The notes under the pieces were generated by a model. The model did no database searches. It saw only the letters and a program-made list of their open reading frames with translations, and was not told the origin of the DNA. 64,000 bases of DNA. Origin: Cytospora piceicola (Eukaryota; Ascomycota; Sordariomycetes; Diaporthales; Cytosporaceae). The first letter of the stretch is position 1; every line of letters begins with the position of its first letter. Below are positions 11,350-23,301 of this stretch, piece by piece. The translations under genes were made by a program, and so were the position numbers. The stretch spans positions 89,721 to 153,720 of the forward strand of contig JALQBC010000063.1 of NCBI GenBank assembly GCA_023375675.1. Reading direction: 5' to 3'.

Positions 11350-13300
11350 TGCCTTTTAGCTAAGGAGGGTTCGGGGGTCGATTTCGGCTTGCTTTTAGGC
11401 GAGGGCTTCGGAATACGGCTATGCTTTAATTAATATAGAAATCAGGTAGCTAATAAAGCTTTTTACTATATACTCGACGAGCTACTAATAAATATTTACG
11501 TTATCCCGAGATAATTTAGCTATAAGCCTTAATATAGCAGCCTTTTCTAATATAGCTATTATTTCGTGCTTATACGGTAAGCCTTACTAGCTTCGGAAAC
11601 GACTAGTATATATATTACGGTAGCTTTCCCTATGTTTTTCGAGGCTTTATAGCTCTCTAATAGCTAGTATAAACTAACGATAAACCTGCTTTAAAGCGGC
11701 TTAAGATACCTTTCGGGATAAGGGCTTAAAAAAGGGTATATTTTCGATAGCGATAAAGGCACGGCGGTTTTCTTTCCTATACTTAATAAGATAGTTTATC
11801 TTCTTCGTACAGATAAGCTGCTTTATACTAATATATAGTTTAAAGAGGTTATTAAGCCGGTTACGAAGATACCGCTTTAAGTTAGAATAGGCAGCTTCGA
11901 CCCGGGAACTCGAATAAATACCGTAATTTCTATACGATTCTGTAGTATACCTAGCCTATTTACGCCTTTACAGTATATAGTGTCTATAAAAGTATTTAAG
12001 TAAGGCTTTTAACTGTTAGTTTATTACTGTAAAATAGGGTAGTGAATGTATAGATTTACCGTATAAAATCTTTAACTAGGGTTTTTTATTATGCTTAAAA
12101 CCTGACTTCCGAGGTCTAACGCGTTAGATTAACCTACGTCTGTAGAAATCTATTTTATGTGTTACGGTAGCTGCGCTGTTAATTGCTATACGTAGCGTCG
12201 ATAGCAGTAGTGGCTATAGAAATAGGGGGGGAGCTGGGGCGGCTGTTAGTGATAGTATTATTAAAGGGGTTGTCGTAATCTGTAGGGTCGTTAATAAGGT
12301 CTGTATTGTTTAAGGCCTTTTACCGTTGAAGAAGCCGTACGGTAGTGGCTACGGTATAGTCGACCTCGGCTTCGAATCGTATATATTTAGAGGTTAAGTC
12401 TTTATCTTCTAGGCTCGGGAACTGTAGGCTAAAAGGTAGGATATCCGGCGTATCTTTAACCTTTTTACGGTTAAGGCCGTCGAGGTTCTGCTTATTACTA
12501 ACCTACTTCTTTTTTATATAGTACGCGATATTCTTGTTAACGTGTTAGATATATAATTGCTGCTATAATTTAAAGAAGATGTCGGCTGCTATATTCTTAA
12601 AGGCCCGGTAAAAGTTACTGATAATAGTACGTAGTAGCTTAACCTATAGTTCTAGCTAACTAGCGAGATCCCGAATCTAGGCGAGAACCTATATAAAATC
12701 GTCTTTTATTTCGTTAGAAGTAAGGGTAAAGGCGACGGTATAATTCGTGTAGAAAGAGGTAATGCCGACGATCTGGTAGAGTAGTATATTAAACCGGTTG
12801 ACTTATAGATTAGTTAGTAGATATTACGGCCCGGGAGAAAAAGGGATAGATGTAAACAGACCTTATATATATTGTTTATTATAAGTAGATTAAGGTGCTT
12901 CTTTTATATATTCAGGCACTACTAGAACGTTTAGAAAACCTTTAATATACGCCCTTTATCGTTACGATTAACTTTATAGTATATCCTGTACCTATGCCTG
13001 TTCTTTTCTAGTTAAGCGAGAAATAGCTGTGTAGTAGTAAGGGGCCTATATTTAGTACGGCGTAGGCCGGCTTATATGTTTTTAATATCTTCTGTAGTAA
13101 TAGGGATACGTAGTAAAGGGTTAACCGAAGGCTTTTGTACAGGCCTTTCGTTAGGCTTTAGATCGGGAGTTTCAATGCCGGAAAACGTACTGTCTTTTTA
13201 TAAAAATCTCGGGTTAATAGTATTAAGAGAGGGATTAGGTAGTAGTACCTTATTAGATGGCTTTAGGGCAGGTTCCGGCGAGGTTTTTTCTAGGTTACTA
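11350..13300 (-). pseudogene. MULE transposase relic
   Basis: Reading the minus strand, the MULE transposase domain is recognisable across stops at about 12,500-12,850. Fragments are VNRFNILLYQIVGITSF, YTVAFTLTSNEIKDDFI and HVNKNIAYYIKKK. Downstream (about 11,860-11,960) SSRVEAAYSNLKRYLRN matches the segment that follows the catalytic domain. At about 11,560-11,600 GLPYKHEI corresponds to a GLPCKHE zinc-binding motif with Cys changed to Tyr. Trp and Gln codons have become stops throughout, the expected result of G-to-A and C-to-T mutation. Boundaries are approximate. Confidence 0.85.
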
Positions 13301-14210
13301 GGGTTAAGGTTACTTTAAAGGAGGGCGGCGATTTATAAGGCTGTTATCTGCGTAGTATTTAATAGCCGTTTAATCTGTGCTTTAGCGACCTCTATATAGT
13401 ATCGTCGCTACTATCGCCTGAAGGTAGGGTTAGAAATGAGGTTAAAGGCGCCGGGGTAGTTATATACGTTATATATATATATAAGCGCCTATGTGCTAGT
13501 AGTAGCGTATCGTACGACTTTTACGTAGTGCTAATAGCTAGTCTTCTGCGTAGTAAACTACTCGATGCGTTGTTATTTAAGGCCTTTTTTTAGAGGTTTG
13601 TAGGTAGGGTTGTGAATTTTACCTTTACTACGGTAGCTATAACGGAAGTCGTAGCGTGTAATAGTGCCCTTTAAGTTATATAGCTTATAGGTTTTAATAC
13701 GGGCGTATAAGGTTTATACGATTAAATAGGCGGCTAGATATTAGGTGGCCTTAAGGGCTTATAAGGCTGATTCTGTTAATAGGTACTAGCCTTCGATAGA
13801 AAGGTCGCTAGCGTATGTAGTTTTATTAGCGGTAGGCTAGGTTTCGGCCGTTAGGCGTAAGAGTATTATTTTAAAGGCTTTCGAGAGCGGGAAAAAAAAA
13901 GAAATAACTACATAGATAATAAAGATTAAGTTTCTATATAATTTAATACTACTCGCGATACGCTGCGATAAGAATTGATTAATTTGTTATAGTGTTAAGG
14001 GCGAGGGTAAGAAAGTTAGTAATAGTGTTAGTTAGTTAGTTAGTTAGTTACGCGTTAGCGTTTAGGAAGTTGGGGTTATAGGCGATTTAGTGATTGCCTG
14101 GGTGGCCGGGTAGCTGGTAGTTGGCTGCCGGGTGTCCGCTAACCGAATGAAGTTAGAAGCCTATATATCTAGCGATAGCAGCCTATTTTTTTAGACAGAC
14201 CGAGGAATAG

Positions 14211-15317
14211 GAACAGGAAGGTCAGCATAACAAAATGCATGAGCAGCCCCCATCTTCTCATCCTTCTACCCCCCCTCCCCTTCAGATCCTCCTACCGATC
14301 CTTCCAGTGTTGGGTCTGACTTGCATCACAACCATGTTAATACCTCTTGTTGTGGTCTTCTGCTGGTCAAGAGAGGCGGCGCAGTTGGAGCCGGCAAAAG
14401 GAAACGATGATGAGTGTTCACGGGTGGAGGTAGACATAATTGTGATAGTGTAACAGCGGTAAAAACTGTCACTTTGTATACCTGAGGTATGTAGCCACCT
14501 AGGTACCTACTACCTGATATGCCTAGGTAATGTATGTTACCACCCCCCGCCCCCCTCCCCCGTATAGTACCGTACTACCGGTTCTTGATGCAATGCGATG
14601 CGATGCGATGCGGTGCGATGCGATGCTAGGTGTGACTGAAGTTGTGTATACGACACGGCTTCTCGAGGCCGAAGCAAAAGATAGGTAGCGGACACTGAGA
14701 ACCTCGTGTGACCCTCCTTCAGGGAGACCCGGGTGGCTTATTGTTTGGCTTGCAGCAGCTGAGGGTTCCAAGACTTGCAGCAGGAGAAAAGGGGTCAATG
14801 GTATCTGCAGGAGGCTCAGCTTACCTGAGTGAGTATCAGTATCTACTTAGGTACTAGGTATGTATCGGCCTTGTTTCCCCCTTCACACCGGTCAATCCAA
14901 AGACCCGGTATCTACGCAGTACGTGCCTCAGTTTACTAGATACCAAGTACCCTAAAGGGTACTGTAGCTCTGGTATGTCTTCTTACTCGACCTATTGGAT
15001 TTTGCCTGCAGGTGGTTTCAGCGCAAATGCGAAGTATTTAGGCAGGGAACATTACTTAACAACACGTAGGTAGATAGATAATGGAAAGACTCGGGAGAGA
15101 GAACCATTTTCCTTATTCTACCGTACTACCCCCATCCCCAACCGCCCGCCTCCATTCCCATCTTCTGGGTCAACCCTGACCCAGACCCTGACCCTTTTAG
15201 CGAAACATTAGCGGAAAGACCGGTTAATCCGGGCTATGTACTTAAGACCTACCTAAGTATACATACCTACCTAGGTAGGTAAGTACTCTAGACTAACCAC
15301 ACTAGCGTGCTATGCTA
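14211..15317. other. Intergenic region between MULE and MITE
   Basis: No supported gene. It contains a (GATGC)n microsatellite at about 14590-14624 and several CCTAGG/ACCTACCTAGG motifs (14497-14527, 14840-14860, 15245-15285). Short reading frames here resemble nothing known. Confidence 0.5.
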
Positions 15318-15869
15318 CAGTGGGGCGCCAAAAGTCCCCCGACACTCACCCTTTTTACACCAAAACTCGCCTACTTTATTTATATATAACAAATTAAATA
15401 AAATAGCTATAAATCTGCAGTCTTCTGAATTTAAGAAATATTTATAAAGATTATAGAAATATTAGTTAGGCGACTTAGTAATATTTTTTTTCTCTATTTA
15501 AAACAGTTATAAAGTTAAAGTAAAGTATTAGAAAACTATCTTTTATCTATACCGATTTTATAGCAGGTACTATAGGCTTTTAATAGAGCTTTTATAGCGT
15601 ATAAGCTGCTAAATAGCTGTTAGTATATCGAGATTTAAGATTTTAAAATCTAGTAGTTTAACTTTAACTTATTATATTTTAACTAAATACTGATTTAAAA
15701 CTCTAATATTTTAATATCTATTAGCTTAAGTAATTTACTATTTATAAGATTTTTTTCGACATTTAATTACTAATTAAGTATAAAGATAAATCTAGTCGAA
15801 AAGTATAAGGTTTAGTGGGTTTTTAGTGTGAAAAAGGGTGAGTGTCGGGGGACTTTTGACGCCCAAGTG
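15318..15869. mobile_element. MITE with Tc1/mariner-type ends, 552 bp
   Basis: Inverted repeats of about 40 bp at both ends (left CAGTGGGGCGCCAAAAGTCC, right CACTTGGGCGTCAAAAGTCC on the minus strand), followed by a shared CCCGACACTCACCCTTTTT segment. TA dinucleotides flank both ends (15316-15317 and 15870-15871). The interior is AT-rich and non-coding. CAGT ends plus TA sites mark a non-autonomous Tc1/mariner derivative. Its ends differ from those of the 1.39-kb copies, so it belongs to another family. Confidence 0.85.
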
Positions 15870-16109
15870 TAGGTATGTAAATCCCACCTGCACTTCCCCA
15901 GCAGCCCAGCAGCAGCTTAGCCAGTGCCCAGATGCCAACAATGTCCAGCTAAAACACACATAAACATTAGTGGCCGAAAGCGGGTCAGCTACCGTGGTAG
16001 CGCTGTAATCTGTTCAGCGGCAGCAACCCAAACAGGCGAGCACAGAAGCACAAAGGCAGGGGGCAGGAAACAGGACCCAACCTTTGGAACCGGAACAAGA
16101 GACACGCGT

Positions 16110-16143
<34 letters not shown>

Positions 16144-19106
16144 GTATGAAGTTTTATGGCATCAAGTATGCACGATGCAGACCACGGACTAACAGTACAC
16201 GGAATATACTTACCATAGCACTGACAGTTTGTACAAAAACAACGAAACGAAACGAAAACAACAAAACGGATCAGCCGACGGAACGAAGCCACTCCAAACC
16301 AAACCGGACACAGTCCAACTCAATCCTCCTCTTTCTACTCCTTTCTCTCTCTCTTTCTCCCTCTCTACGACACATCACCTACATCAATCCTACTACCACA
16401 CCCGCCCCCTCCCCCGTTCCATCTACCGAGCCTCGATCGACCTTGCGCTGCCGCATTCGATCTTGTCTTCCCTCTTCTCCTCCAAGGCGCATCAAAGGCT
16501 CAACCAACGACAACTGCGCTCATCCTCGAGACGAAAACCCACATCGATTGCGACCTCCTCCCTGGCCCTCGCAGACAGGACAGAAGATCAGCGGATCACA
16601 TATATATGTGCAGAGATACCCGATACCACCTTGATACAGCCACAGAATACACCGCGGGAAGACACAAATGCAGATACAGATACAGAGATACAGATTAGGT
16701 ATACACTGCTGCATACAGATATACACTGCAGGCTGATATCTACAAGGACCTCCCCGATCCGGACCAGATAGTCTCAGCCTCCATCCGAGTTTTGCGCCGT
16801 GCTCGCCCTTTCCACCGACAGCCACTCGAGCTTCTCCTGACAGTGACATCGCGCCCATTCGCTTCAACTCCCCCCCCCCCCCTCGCTCTCCCCCACGCGC
16901 CGACTGGCCCAGCGAGATACTGTACAAACGTCTGGGGGAAAGAGAAGGCTGTTGAATGGGGTCGGTAACAATAGTACATTTGGATAGGTATGGGTCTGTG
17001 TGTACCTAGGTACAGAGTAGAGTATAGAAAGCCGGACTGCGGGACAATCCCCCCCTTCTTTGTTGTCTGGAAACCACCCGCCTCGCCTCGCCTCCCCACT
17101 TGTGGTACTGCTGTCTTGTGTTGCCGTATAACACTGTCATCTACACTGCAGTGACTGCAGTAACTGCACACTACAGCTGCGGATCTTGTTCCATAACCAT
17201 CGTATGTAGATACAGGCATACGGGCATATATGGAGGGATACAGGGCCCATGGATGTCTGTGCGCGATCCACTACTTTCACAATCCGACTGAGTGTCCTTG
17301 CCGCTGGCGCCAGAGCGTTCGTTCTAAGGTTCCAAGGTTGTCACATACATACATACATACATACTTACATTACATAACATAACATAACATACATAACATA
17401 CGTATACACACACGTACACAGGCGCACACACACTCTCTCGCCAGCGCCAAAGAAGACCATATCCTCCGGCCTGAACCGACCTCTTCCGTCTTGTCTTCTC
17501 TTGGCAACAAACCTTCGACCGACCGACCGATCAATCAATCAACACTTCCACTACCTATACTCTCTGTGTACAGTACTATCTATACGTACACGGAATAGCT
17601 CCTTCAAGACCTTCTCCGACTTCGCCCCGCCCCTTTCAGCCTTCTGCTGCGACACAACAAGGCCTGTTCTCTTCTTCTTCTTCTTCTTCTTCTCCTCTGA
17701 AGTGGCTTCCACGCTCTGTTCTGGAAGCGAGGGAGATTACCTCCTGCAACCAGCGACCAGCGATCTGTGATCTGCGACCTGCAACCACAGGCCTCAGGGG
17801 TCATCACGCTGCGCCAAGAAAAGGTAGGGTCCCGACATACCTGTTTGTCTGTCTGTCTGTCTTTCAAGGTTGTTCTATCTGTCCGCGATTCTGCACACAC
17901 ACACACATATACACACACACACATACGCACTTCACAGCACGCACGCAAATGCCTGCCTTACTGTTTACCCGCCGTGATCCTTCCTGATCGACTTGCTGCA
18001 TAATACTTACACTACTCATCCCTCCGTATGTATGTATGGTGTACCTCCCCCGCCCCCAGTTTGAAACCTTCGCTGTCCTTGCTGCTGCCCGGCCCCGAAG
18101 AACCTGGCGATGATGCATGAACGAGCGAGCGAGCGAACGAGCTGTTGTCCTGCTCTCGGCCCCCTTTCCCCTTCCCCCTTCTCCTTCTATTCCTTCTCGA
18201 AAATCAAGTCTCAGTCTTCGCCCCATCACTTGTCAGTCTGCCTGTCTATCTGCCTGCCTGCCTTGCCACATATGCAACCTAACTTGACCTTCCAACGTCG
18301 TTCGTCGTCATCCTGTTCCTCCTCGTGTTGACTCTACACGCACACCCTCCCCCCCGGCCTCTTCTCCTTGTGTAAATCAATCCCGCGCATGTCTTCTGAT
18401 ATCCCACCCCCTTCCCCTTTTTCCCCTACCCCCTTCCCCCTACCTCTATCCTCCCAAAGCCCACAGCGCCATGTATGCATATGGTGTACATGACATATTT
18501 CCGAGCTTCCAATTCCCTCCTCCTCCCCAAGTGGTCCCCGGGATATAATGATCCTAGTCACAGCGTGCGTGGGTCCCGCCGCCGTGGGTCAATCCTCGAC
18601 TCATCTGGGAGGGATACCACGTTGACATGACTGCCCCTGTCGCCCCAAATAAAGTCCTCTCCCATCCCTCCCCCCACTCAACTCGGTTCACCGTGTCCGA
18701 CTCTACATACATGTCTCTTTTCTGCCTTCCTCTCTCCACTGTACCCCTTTCGAGGCGGTCTGTTTTGTCTGTCCCTTCCGTCGTGTCTTTCCTCCAACTC
18801 TAGCTTCAGAACCACTAATTATGCCCCTGATTCTCGTTCCCTCCATGACGATATTCTGATATCCATCTATCCTGCCCACCCCCGCTCCCCACCTCCTCCT
18901 TCCTCTCTCCTCCTTGCCGCGGTCCACGCTTCCGTTGGTTGTCTCCTCCCTGCCTCGAATCGAGCTTGGTGACGCATCTCGAGTCTCTTGCAGGTAGTGA
19001 GTCCCGGCCTTGAAAGTTTGTGGCCGGGGGTTGCGACTTGCCAGTTCAGTTGTATTGAGCAGCGTGTGTTGGGCGTTGACACGGCCGTGTTGCCGGGCTG
19101 ACGACG
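15870..19106 (+). promoter_or_regulatory. Long pyrimidine- and microsatellite-rich upstream region of the Kelch/BTB gene
   Basis: 3.2 kb without a supported gene. It holds (GT)n at 16112-16142, a poly-C run near 16871, ACAT repeats at about 17341-17400, (CTT)n at about 17669-17693, GTCT repeats near 17846 and CA/TA repeats near 17895-17925. Long CT-rich tracts run from 16,300 to the coding start. This looks like an extended promoter plus long 5' leader, as is common for fungal regulatory genes. Introns in the leader are possible. Confidence 0.5.
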
Positions 19107-22100
19107 ATGAACAATGCAGACCACCAGCATCAAGGAAGCCAGGTTGGTGATACCTCCCGCTTCTCCGACTCCGAGAGCGAGATCGACGAGCTACGCAACC
19201 GGGATCGGTCCCCTCCTCCGCAATCGTCCAAGTCTCCTTCCGACATCTTGACCAGCTTCTCTCGGGGCTTCGCCAAGTTGAAGCGCCAGCCCTCGCAGCT
19301 GGTCCTGAAACACAGCAGGGACCAGTCAGCGTCGACCCCGGAGCCGAACACTTCTTCCGCCCCCGTCGTTCCCACCATTCGATCCCCCGCGCCGCCACAC
19401 CACCAGCATGCCCGCAGTCTGAGCCTCCAAAACAGTCTCTTGAAGCCGCTGCCAGAACCCCCACCACCAAGTCCGGGCCCCGCCCCTCAGGCCGACCAAC
19501 ACCATCCACCTCAGCATCCTCAAGCCCATCAGGCTCCGCACCATCAACACCAGAGCAGCCTCGCCACCATCCTCGGCACCAACGCATATAGCGACCCCAC
19601 CAATTCGACGAGCGAGTCCGAGACGGACAGCCGCACCAGCACCATGGACTCGAGCACTTCGGAGGCACATAGCTACATGGCGGGATTCAACAACAGGAGC
19701 CACACGAGCCTCTCGAGCGCAAGACACGACAGTGGGGATGATGGGCAAAGGGACAATCCGGCGCCCAGGAGCATTGGTCCAAACTCTGCAGGCCCTTCCC
19801 CGAACGTCAGTCAGTCGCGAACACCTGCCATGGCCGGCTCGGGGTCATCACCAGCATCAGGCTTGCTCTGCAACGTGCATCGCACGACCGGCCGGGAACC
19901 CCATCCCCTGGTCGGCGCAACGACGACCATCGTGGGAGACAAGCTCTACGTGTTCGGCGGGAGGATACTGTCGCGGAGCCGACCTACACCGTTGACGTCG
20001 GACCTGTATGAGCTCGATCTGATCCGTCGGCATTGGACAAAACTCGAGACGAACGGAGAGGTCCCACCACCGCGGTACTTCCACTCAATGTGCGCCCTGG
20101 GCGATACCAAGATGGTGTGCTACGGCGGCATGTCTCCCGCACAGAACACGGCAGGCGTCGATGGCCAGGGCGACGTGACCGTCATGTCTGATATCCACGT
20201 CTATGACGTCCCGACCAGGAAGTGGACTTTCATACCGACCTCAGATGCGCCCCAGGGACGATACGCCCACTGCGCGTGCATCCTACCGTCATCAGCAGCC
20301 TTTTCATCGTACAAGGCGCCGCTGTCAGCGCTCCAACACAACCCCTCCACGGGCGCGAACGAAGGACGGATCGGCATCAACATCGACGGCACGGGCGGCG
20401 CGGAGATGATTGTCGTCGGTGGCCAAGATGGTGCTAATCACTACATCGAGCAGATCAGCGTCTTCAACCTGCGCTCCTTGAAGTGGACGTGCACGCAGTC
20501 CCTGGGGAAATCATGCGGCGCATATAGGAGTGTTGTCGCACCCTTGACTCCAGCGGTGAGCGCCAAGATCGGCAGGGCGAGCACGAATGGCATGCAACGG
20601 CAGGACGGAAGCATCGGCCAGGGAGCCAGGGAGCCGGGCTCTTCGATGCTCATATACTCCAACTACAACTTCCTCGACGTGAAGTTGGAGTTGCAAGTTC
20701 GGTCCAGCGACGGTGTGCTGAGCGAGAAGCCCATGTCAAACTCGTACTCACCCCCTGGGCTTAGGTTCCCCAATGGCGGCATTATAGACACGTACTTTGT
20801 GGTCAGCGGTACGTACCTTACATCCTCGAAGCAGGAATACGCGCTGTGGGCTCTGGACCTGCGGAACATGCAGTGGATGCGGATCGATGCAGGCGGGAAT
20901 GTGTTCAAGGACGGCAGTTGGAACCGCGGTGTCTTGTGGAACCGGCGCAACGCCTTTGTGATCCTAGGTAACCGGAAACGAAGCCTGGTCGACGATTACA
21001 ACCACCGCCGCATCAACTTCAGCAATGTGTGTGTGGTTGAGCTGGAGGCTTTTGGCTTCTACGACAACCCACGCAAGGTGAACCCCATGTCCGGGTTCAT
21101 CTCCGCGAGCAGCCCTTATACCGGCCCTGGCCTGAGTCTGCCGCGCAAAGCAGGACAGACCGCCGGGGGGCGGTTTCATTCCAGGGCGAGCGAGGAGCTG
21201 GGCGAGAAGGCATTGGCAATACGCGAGATGGCTGATATGGATATCCTCTGCATAGGGGGCGAGAGGATACCGACGAACTCGAGGATAGTAGGGCGGCGGT
21301 GGGGCCCCTATTTCGTGCAGTTACTAAGAGAAGGCACGGCGATGCAGGATGGCAGCGACTCGGTGACGCTGAGATCATCCGGTGCCCCCGGCGGGGTGAG
21401 GAGCTCCATGATGACAATCACGCCTGCCACGCGGACCATGTCGAGAGACACGGACATGTCTACGGCTACCACCCTGGCGGGCTCTTCATCTGGCGGCAGC
21501 TTTTCGGGGCCTTCCGGCAGCTTCTCTGGGCCTTCAGGATCTACAGCCCCGGGTGCAGCAAACCAAGAAGCGGCAAACCCCAATGCTGCACCAACACCAC
21601 GGTCACTCCCCCCGAACTCACGCCCGAGGTGTCTCTACCTTCCGCATACCTACCTCACTGTCCAGGCTCTCCTCCACTACCTCTATACCAGCAGTCTTCC
21701 CGCCCCGAGCTCACCGCTCTGTACGCCTCAGATTCTCTGCTCCTTGTTGCAGATTGCCCGACCATACCGTATAGACGGCCTTCTGGAGGCCGTCGTCGAC
21801 CGTTTGCACACTCTCTTCGAGAACCGCAACGCGGCGGCCATCTTCAATGCCACTGCCATGGCGGCAGGTGGTGGCCGAGGTATCGACGGGACGCTCAACC
21901 CGAACTATTTCGTGGTGAGCGGTCCCGATTCGTCCGGCGTCGACTTCCCTCCAGGACAAGCACAGAATGGGGCAGCTGGAGACGACGAACCGTACGCCAA
22001 TGGCGGGGCAGGAAGCAGGACCACAGGCCTGCGCATCAACACCTCGGTGCCAGGCCGGACGGGCCGTCCTCCATCTGGTGAGCTCTCAGCCACGACGAGT

Positions 22101-22331
22101 ACCAGTGGCAGCGAATGGAGTACCTCCGAGGTCGGCGACTCTGATCGGGGTGGGAGAGATGGCGAAGTGTGGAGTGGGGAACTCAGCAGTGTCATTGGGC
22201 TGCAGAAGCGCGGGTTGAGAGGCTTGATGGAGGGAAGAAAGTTGAGGGAGCGGACGGGGACGGCAACACCGTCGTCCATGTTGAATCCCGGTGGCAGGGT
22301 AGGGCTGGGAATTGCCGGTAGTGGAAACTGA
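19107..22331 (+). CDS. Kelch-repeat and BTB-domain protein (Ral2-like)
   Basis: One uninterrupted frame of 1,074 aa. Residues 1-260 are low-complexity (Ser, Pro, His, Gln rich) and probably disordered. From about residue 267 (LVGATTTIVGDKLYVFGGR) to about 640 there are Kelch beta-propeller blades with YVFGGR, MVCYGGM and MIVVGGQDG motifs. From about residue 709 (DMDILCIGGERIPTNSRI) begins a BTB-like fold. It is split by a Ser/Gly-rich insert of about 110 aa and resumes at about 840 (RCLYLPHTYLTVQALLHYLY). Kelch-plus-BTB proteins of this layout resemble fission yeast Ral2, which acts in Ras signalling and cell shape. That assignment is from memory of the family, not a search. An adaptor or scaffold role, perhaps for a Cullin-3 ligase or a Ras regulator, is inferred. 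No intron is needed. Confidence 0.82.
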   Translation: MNNADHQHQGSQVGDTSRFSDSESEIDELRNRDRSPPPQSSKSPSDILTSFSRGFAKLKRQPSQLVLKHSRDQSASTPEPNTSSAPVVPTIRSPAPPHHQHARSLSLQNSLLKPLPEPPPPSPGPAPQADQHHPPQHPQAHQAPHHQHQSSLATILGTNAYSDPTNSTSESETDSRTSTMDSSTSEAHSYMAGFNNRSHTSLSSARHDSGDDGQRDNPAPRSIGPNSAGPSPNVSQSRTPAMAGSGSSPASGLLCNVHRTTGREPHPLVGATTTIVGDKLYVFGGRILSRSRPTPLTSDLYELDLIRRHWTKLETNGEVPPPRYFHSMCALGDTKMVCYGGMSPAQNTAGVDGQGDVTVMSDIHVYDVPTRKWTFIPTSDAPQGRYAHCACILPSSAAFSSYKAPLSALQHNPSTGANEGRIGINIDGTGGAEMIVVGGQDGANHYIEQISVFNLRSLKWTCTQSLGKSCGAYRSVVAPLTPAVSAKIGRASTNGMQRQDGSIGQGAREPGSSMLIYSNYNFLDVKLELQVRSSDGVLSEKPMSNSYSPPGLRFPNGGIIDTYFVVSGTYLTSSKQEYALWALDLRNMQWMRIDAGGNVFKDGSWNRGVLWNRRNAFVILGNRKRSLVDDYNHRRINFSNVCVVELEAFGFYDNPRKVNPMSGFISASSPYTGPGLSLPRKAGQTAGGRFHSRASEELGEKALAIREMADMDILCIGGERIPTNSRIVGRRWGPYFVQLLREGTAMQDGSDSVTLRSSGAPGGVRSSMMTITPATRTMSRDTDMSTATTLAGSSSGGSFSGPSGSFSGPSGSTAPGAANQEAANPNAAPTPRSLPPNSRPRCLYLPHTYLTVQALLHYLYTSSLPAPSSPLCTPQILCSLLQIARPYRIDGLLEAVVDRLHTLFENRNAAAIFNATAMAAGGGRGIDGTLNPNYFVVSGPDSSGVDFPPGQAQNGAAGDDEPYANGGAGSRTTGLRINTSVPGRTGRPPSGELSATTSTSGSEWSTSEVGDSDRGGRDGEVWSGELSSVIGLQKRGLRGLMEGRKLRERTGTATPSSMLNPGGRVGLGIAGSGN

Positions 22332-23301
22332 GAAAGTTTATCGGTAAAGAGAAACTCAAGTGCATCAACCACGTCACTGTGGTCAACCTGTCATGCATGT
22401 GCCGGCTGCGTGTAGGAGAAAACTGGTGAAGGTGAACAAAACACCAACATGGGTTCGTCTGCTCGCGAATGCTGCGAGTCCACAACAACGACCATGGGAG
22501 AGGGAACGGGGAGTTTAAAAAGGAAAATTTATAATATACGAAGGGCATTGTCGAACGGTCGATCGATCGATACCCAAGGATCTCACGAAGCTCTTCACGG
22601 CCGATGTATCGCATATCTAGCATTGCACATTTGGCGTTGGCTAGGTATTCCTGCCACGGAGTCGAATTCTAGTCTTTATTTGACGGAAAAGCATGGTTTC
22701 ACACATCCGAGAAAGGTGATCACGTATTCCCCCGTCCTCTTCTTTATGTCCAAGCCGTGCCGTTGGAGAAAGTGGTAGCCTTGGAAGGCAGGCACTGGGC
22801 CATTCAGAGCAGTCCAAAATCAGTATGTGGCTTTATATTGAAGGCACATCCTCATCCTTCAGAGAGTAAGTTGCTGACGGCACAACGCCACCTTACTATA
22901 GTCCACGTGATTACATTATGTGCAGAAGCTTTAACACTGGCCGTACATATGGTACGTCGTTGGCGCACAACTGAAGTGAGAACGTATGTCTTGGGACAAT
23001 GGTCGTGATACATCACATCTGAAACGAACCTACATCGCCACGTGCTCGACTAGCCCACCACGTGAGTCGTTTTGAGCCTACACTGAAGGTATACGCGACG
23101 TACACAAATAGCATTGAGCTATCTGACTTGCCCAAAATCGAGGAAACTGGATCGCTACATTCTGCGATCTCACATCATCCCATGGTTCGACAAGTCACGT
23201 TAGACCACCGACAACCGATCTTGCCAGGAATCAGCATCCAAGTGTATATGGATGCATATATAAGCCCAGATACGTAGCCGGACATATTGGGTACTGATAC
23301 A
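22332..23301. other. Intergenic region between convergent genes
   Basis: Lies between the 3' ends of the Kelch/BTB gene (+) and the CinA-domain gene (-). Short open stretches show no recognisable domain. Nothing else seen. Confidence 0.45.

Larger units (their letters stand above)
8762..14202 (-). mobile_element. Mutator-like element (MULE), 5.4 kb, decayed
   Basis: Both ends carry an inverted repeat of about 90 bp that begins CGGTCTGTCTAAAAAAATAG. It is perfect for about 43 bp and then imperfect. The element is flanked by the 8-bp direct duplication AGGAATAG at 8754-8761 and 14203-14210. Long inverted repeats plus an 8-11-bp duplication fit the Mutator superfamily, and a decayed MULE transposase on the minus strand confirms it. 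The interior is AT-rich with many stops, so the element is dead. It also holds subterminal 200-bp-class repeats on the left and a GC-rich minisatellite near 10.5 kb. Confidence 0.9.

Noticed and set aside
13076..13318. An 80-aa plus-strand frame inside the MULE
   Set aside because: The transposase relic lies on the opposite strand through this interval, so the frame is a shadow.
14235..14453. A 72-aa frame with a hydrophobic segment next to the MULE
   Set aside because: No family resemblance and no supporting promoter or intron signals. Chance is more likely.
15924..16771. Two long overlapping frames (236 and 180 aa) upstream of the Kelch/BTB gene
   Set aside because: Composition follows microsatellites and CT-rich tracts, there is no domain, and starts and stops are arbitrary. 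Treated as leader or promoter sequence.
18703..19668. A 321-aa minus-strand frame
   Set aside because: It overlaps the start of the Kelch/BTB gene antisense, is Arg/Gly-rich low complexity, and is a shadow of the real coding strand.
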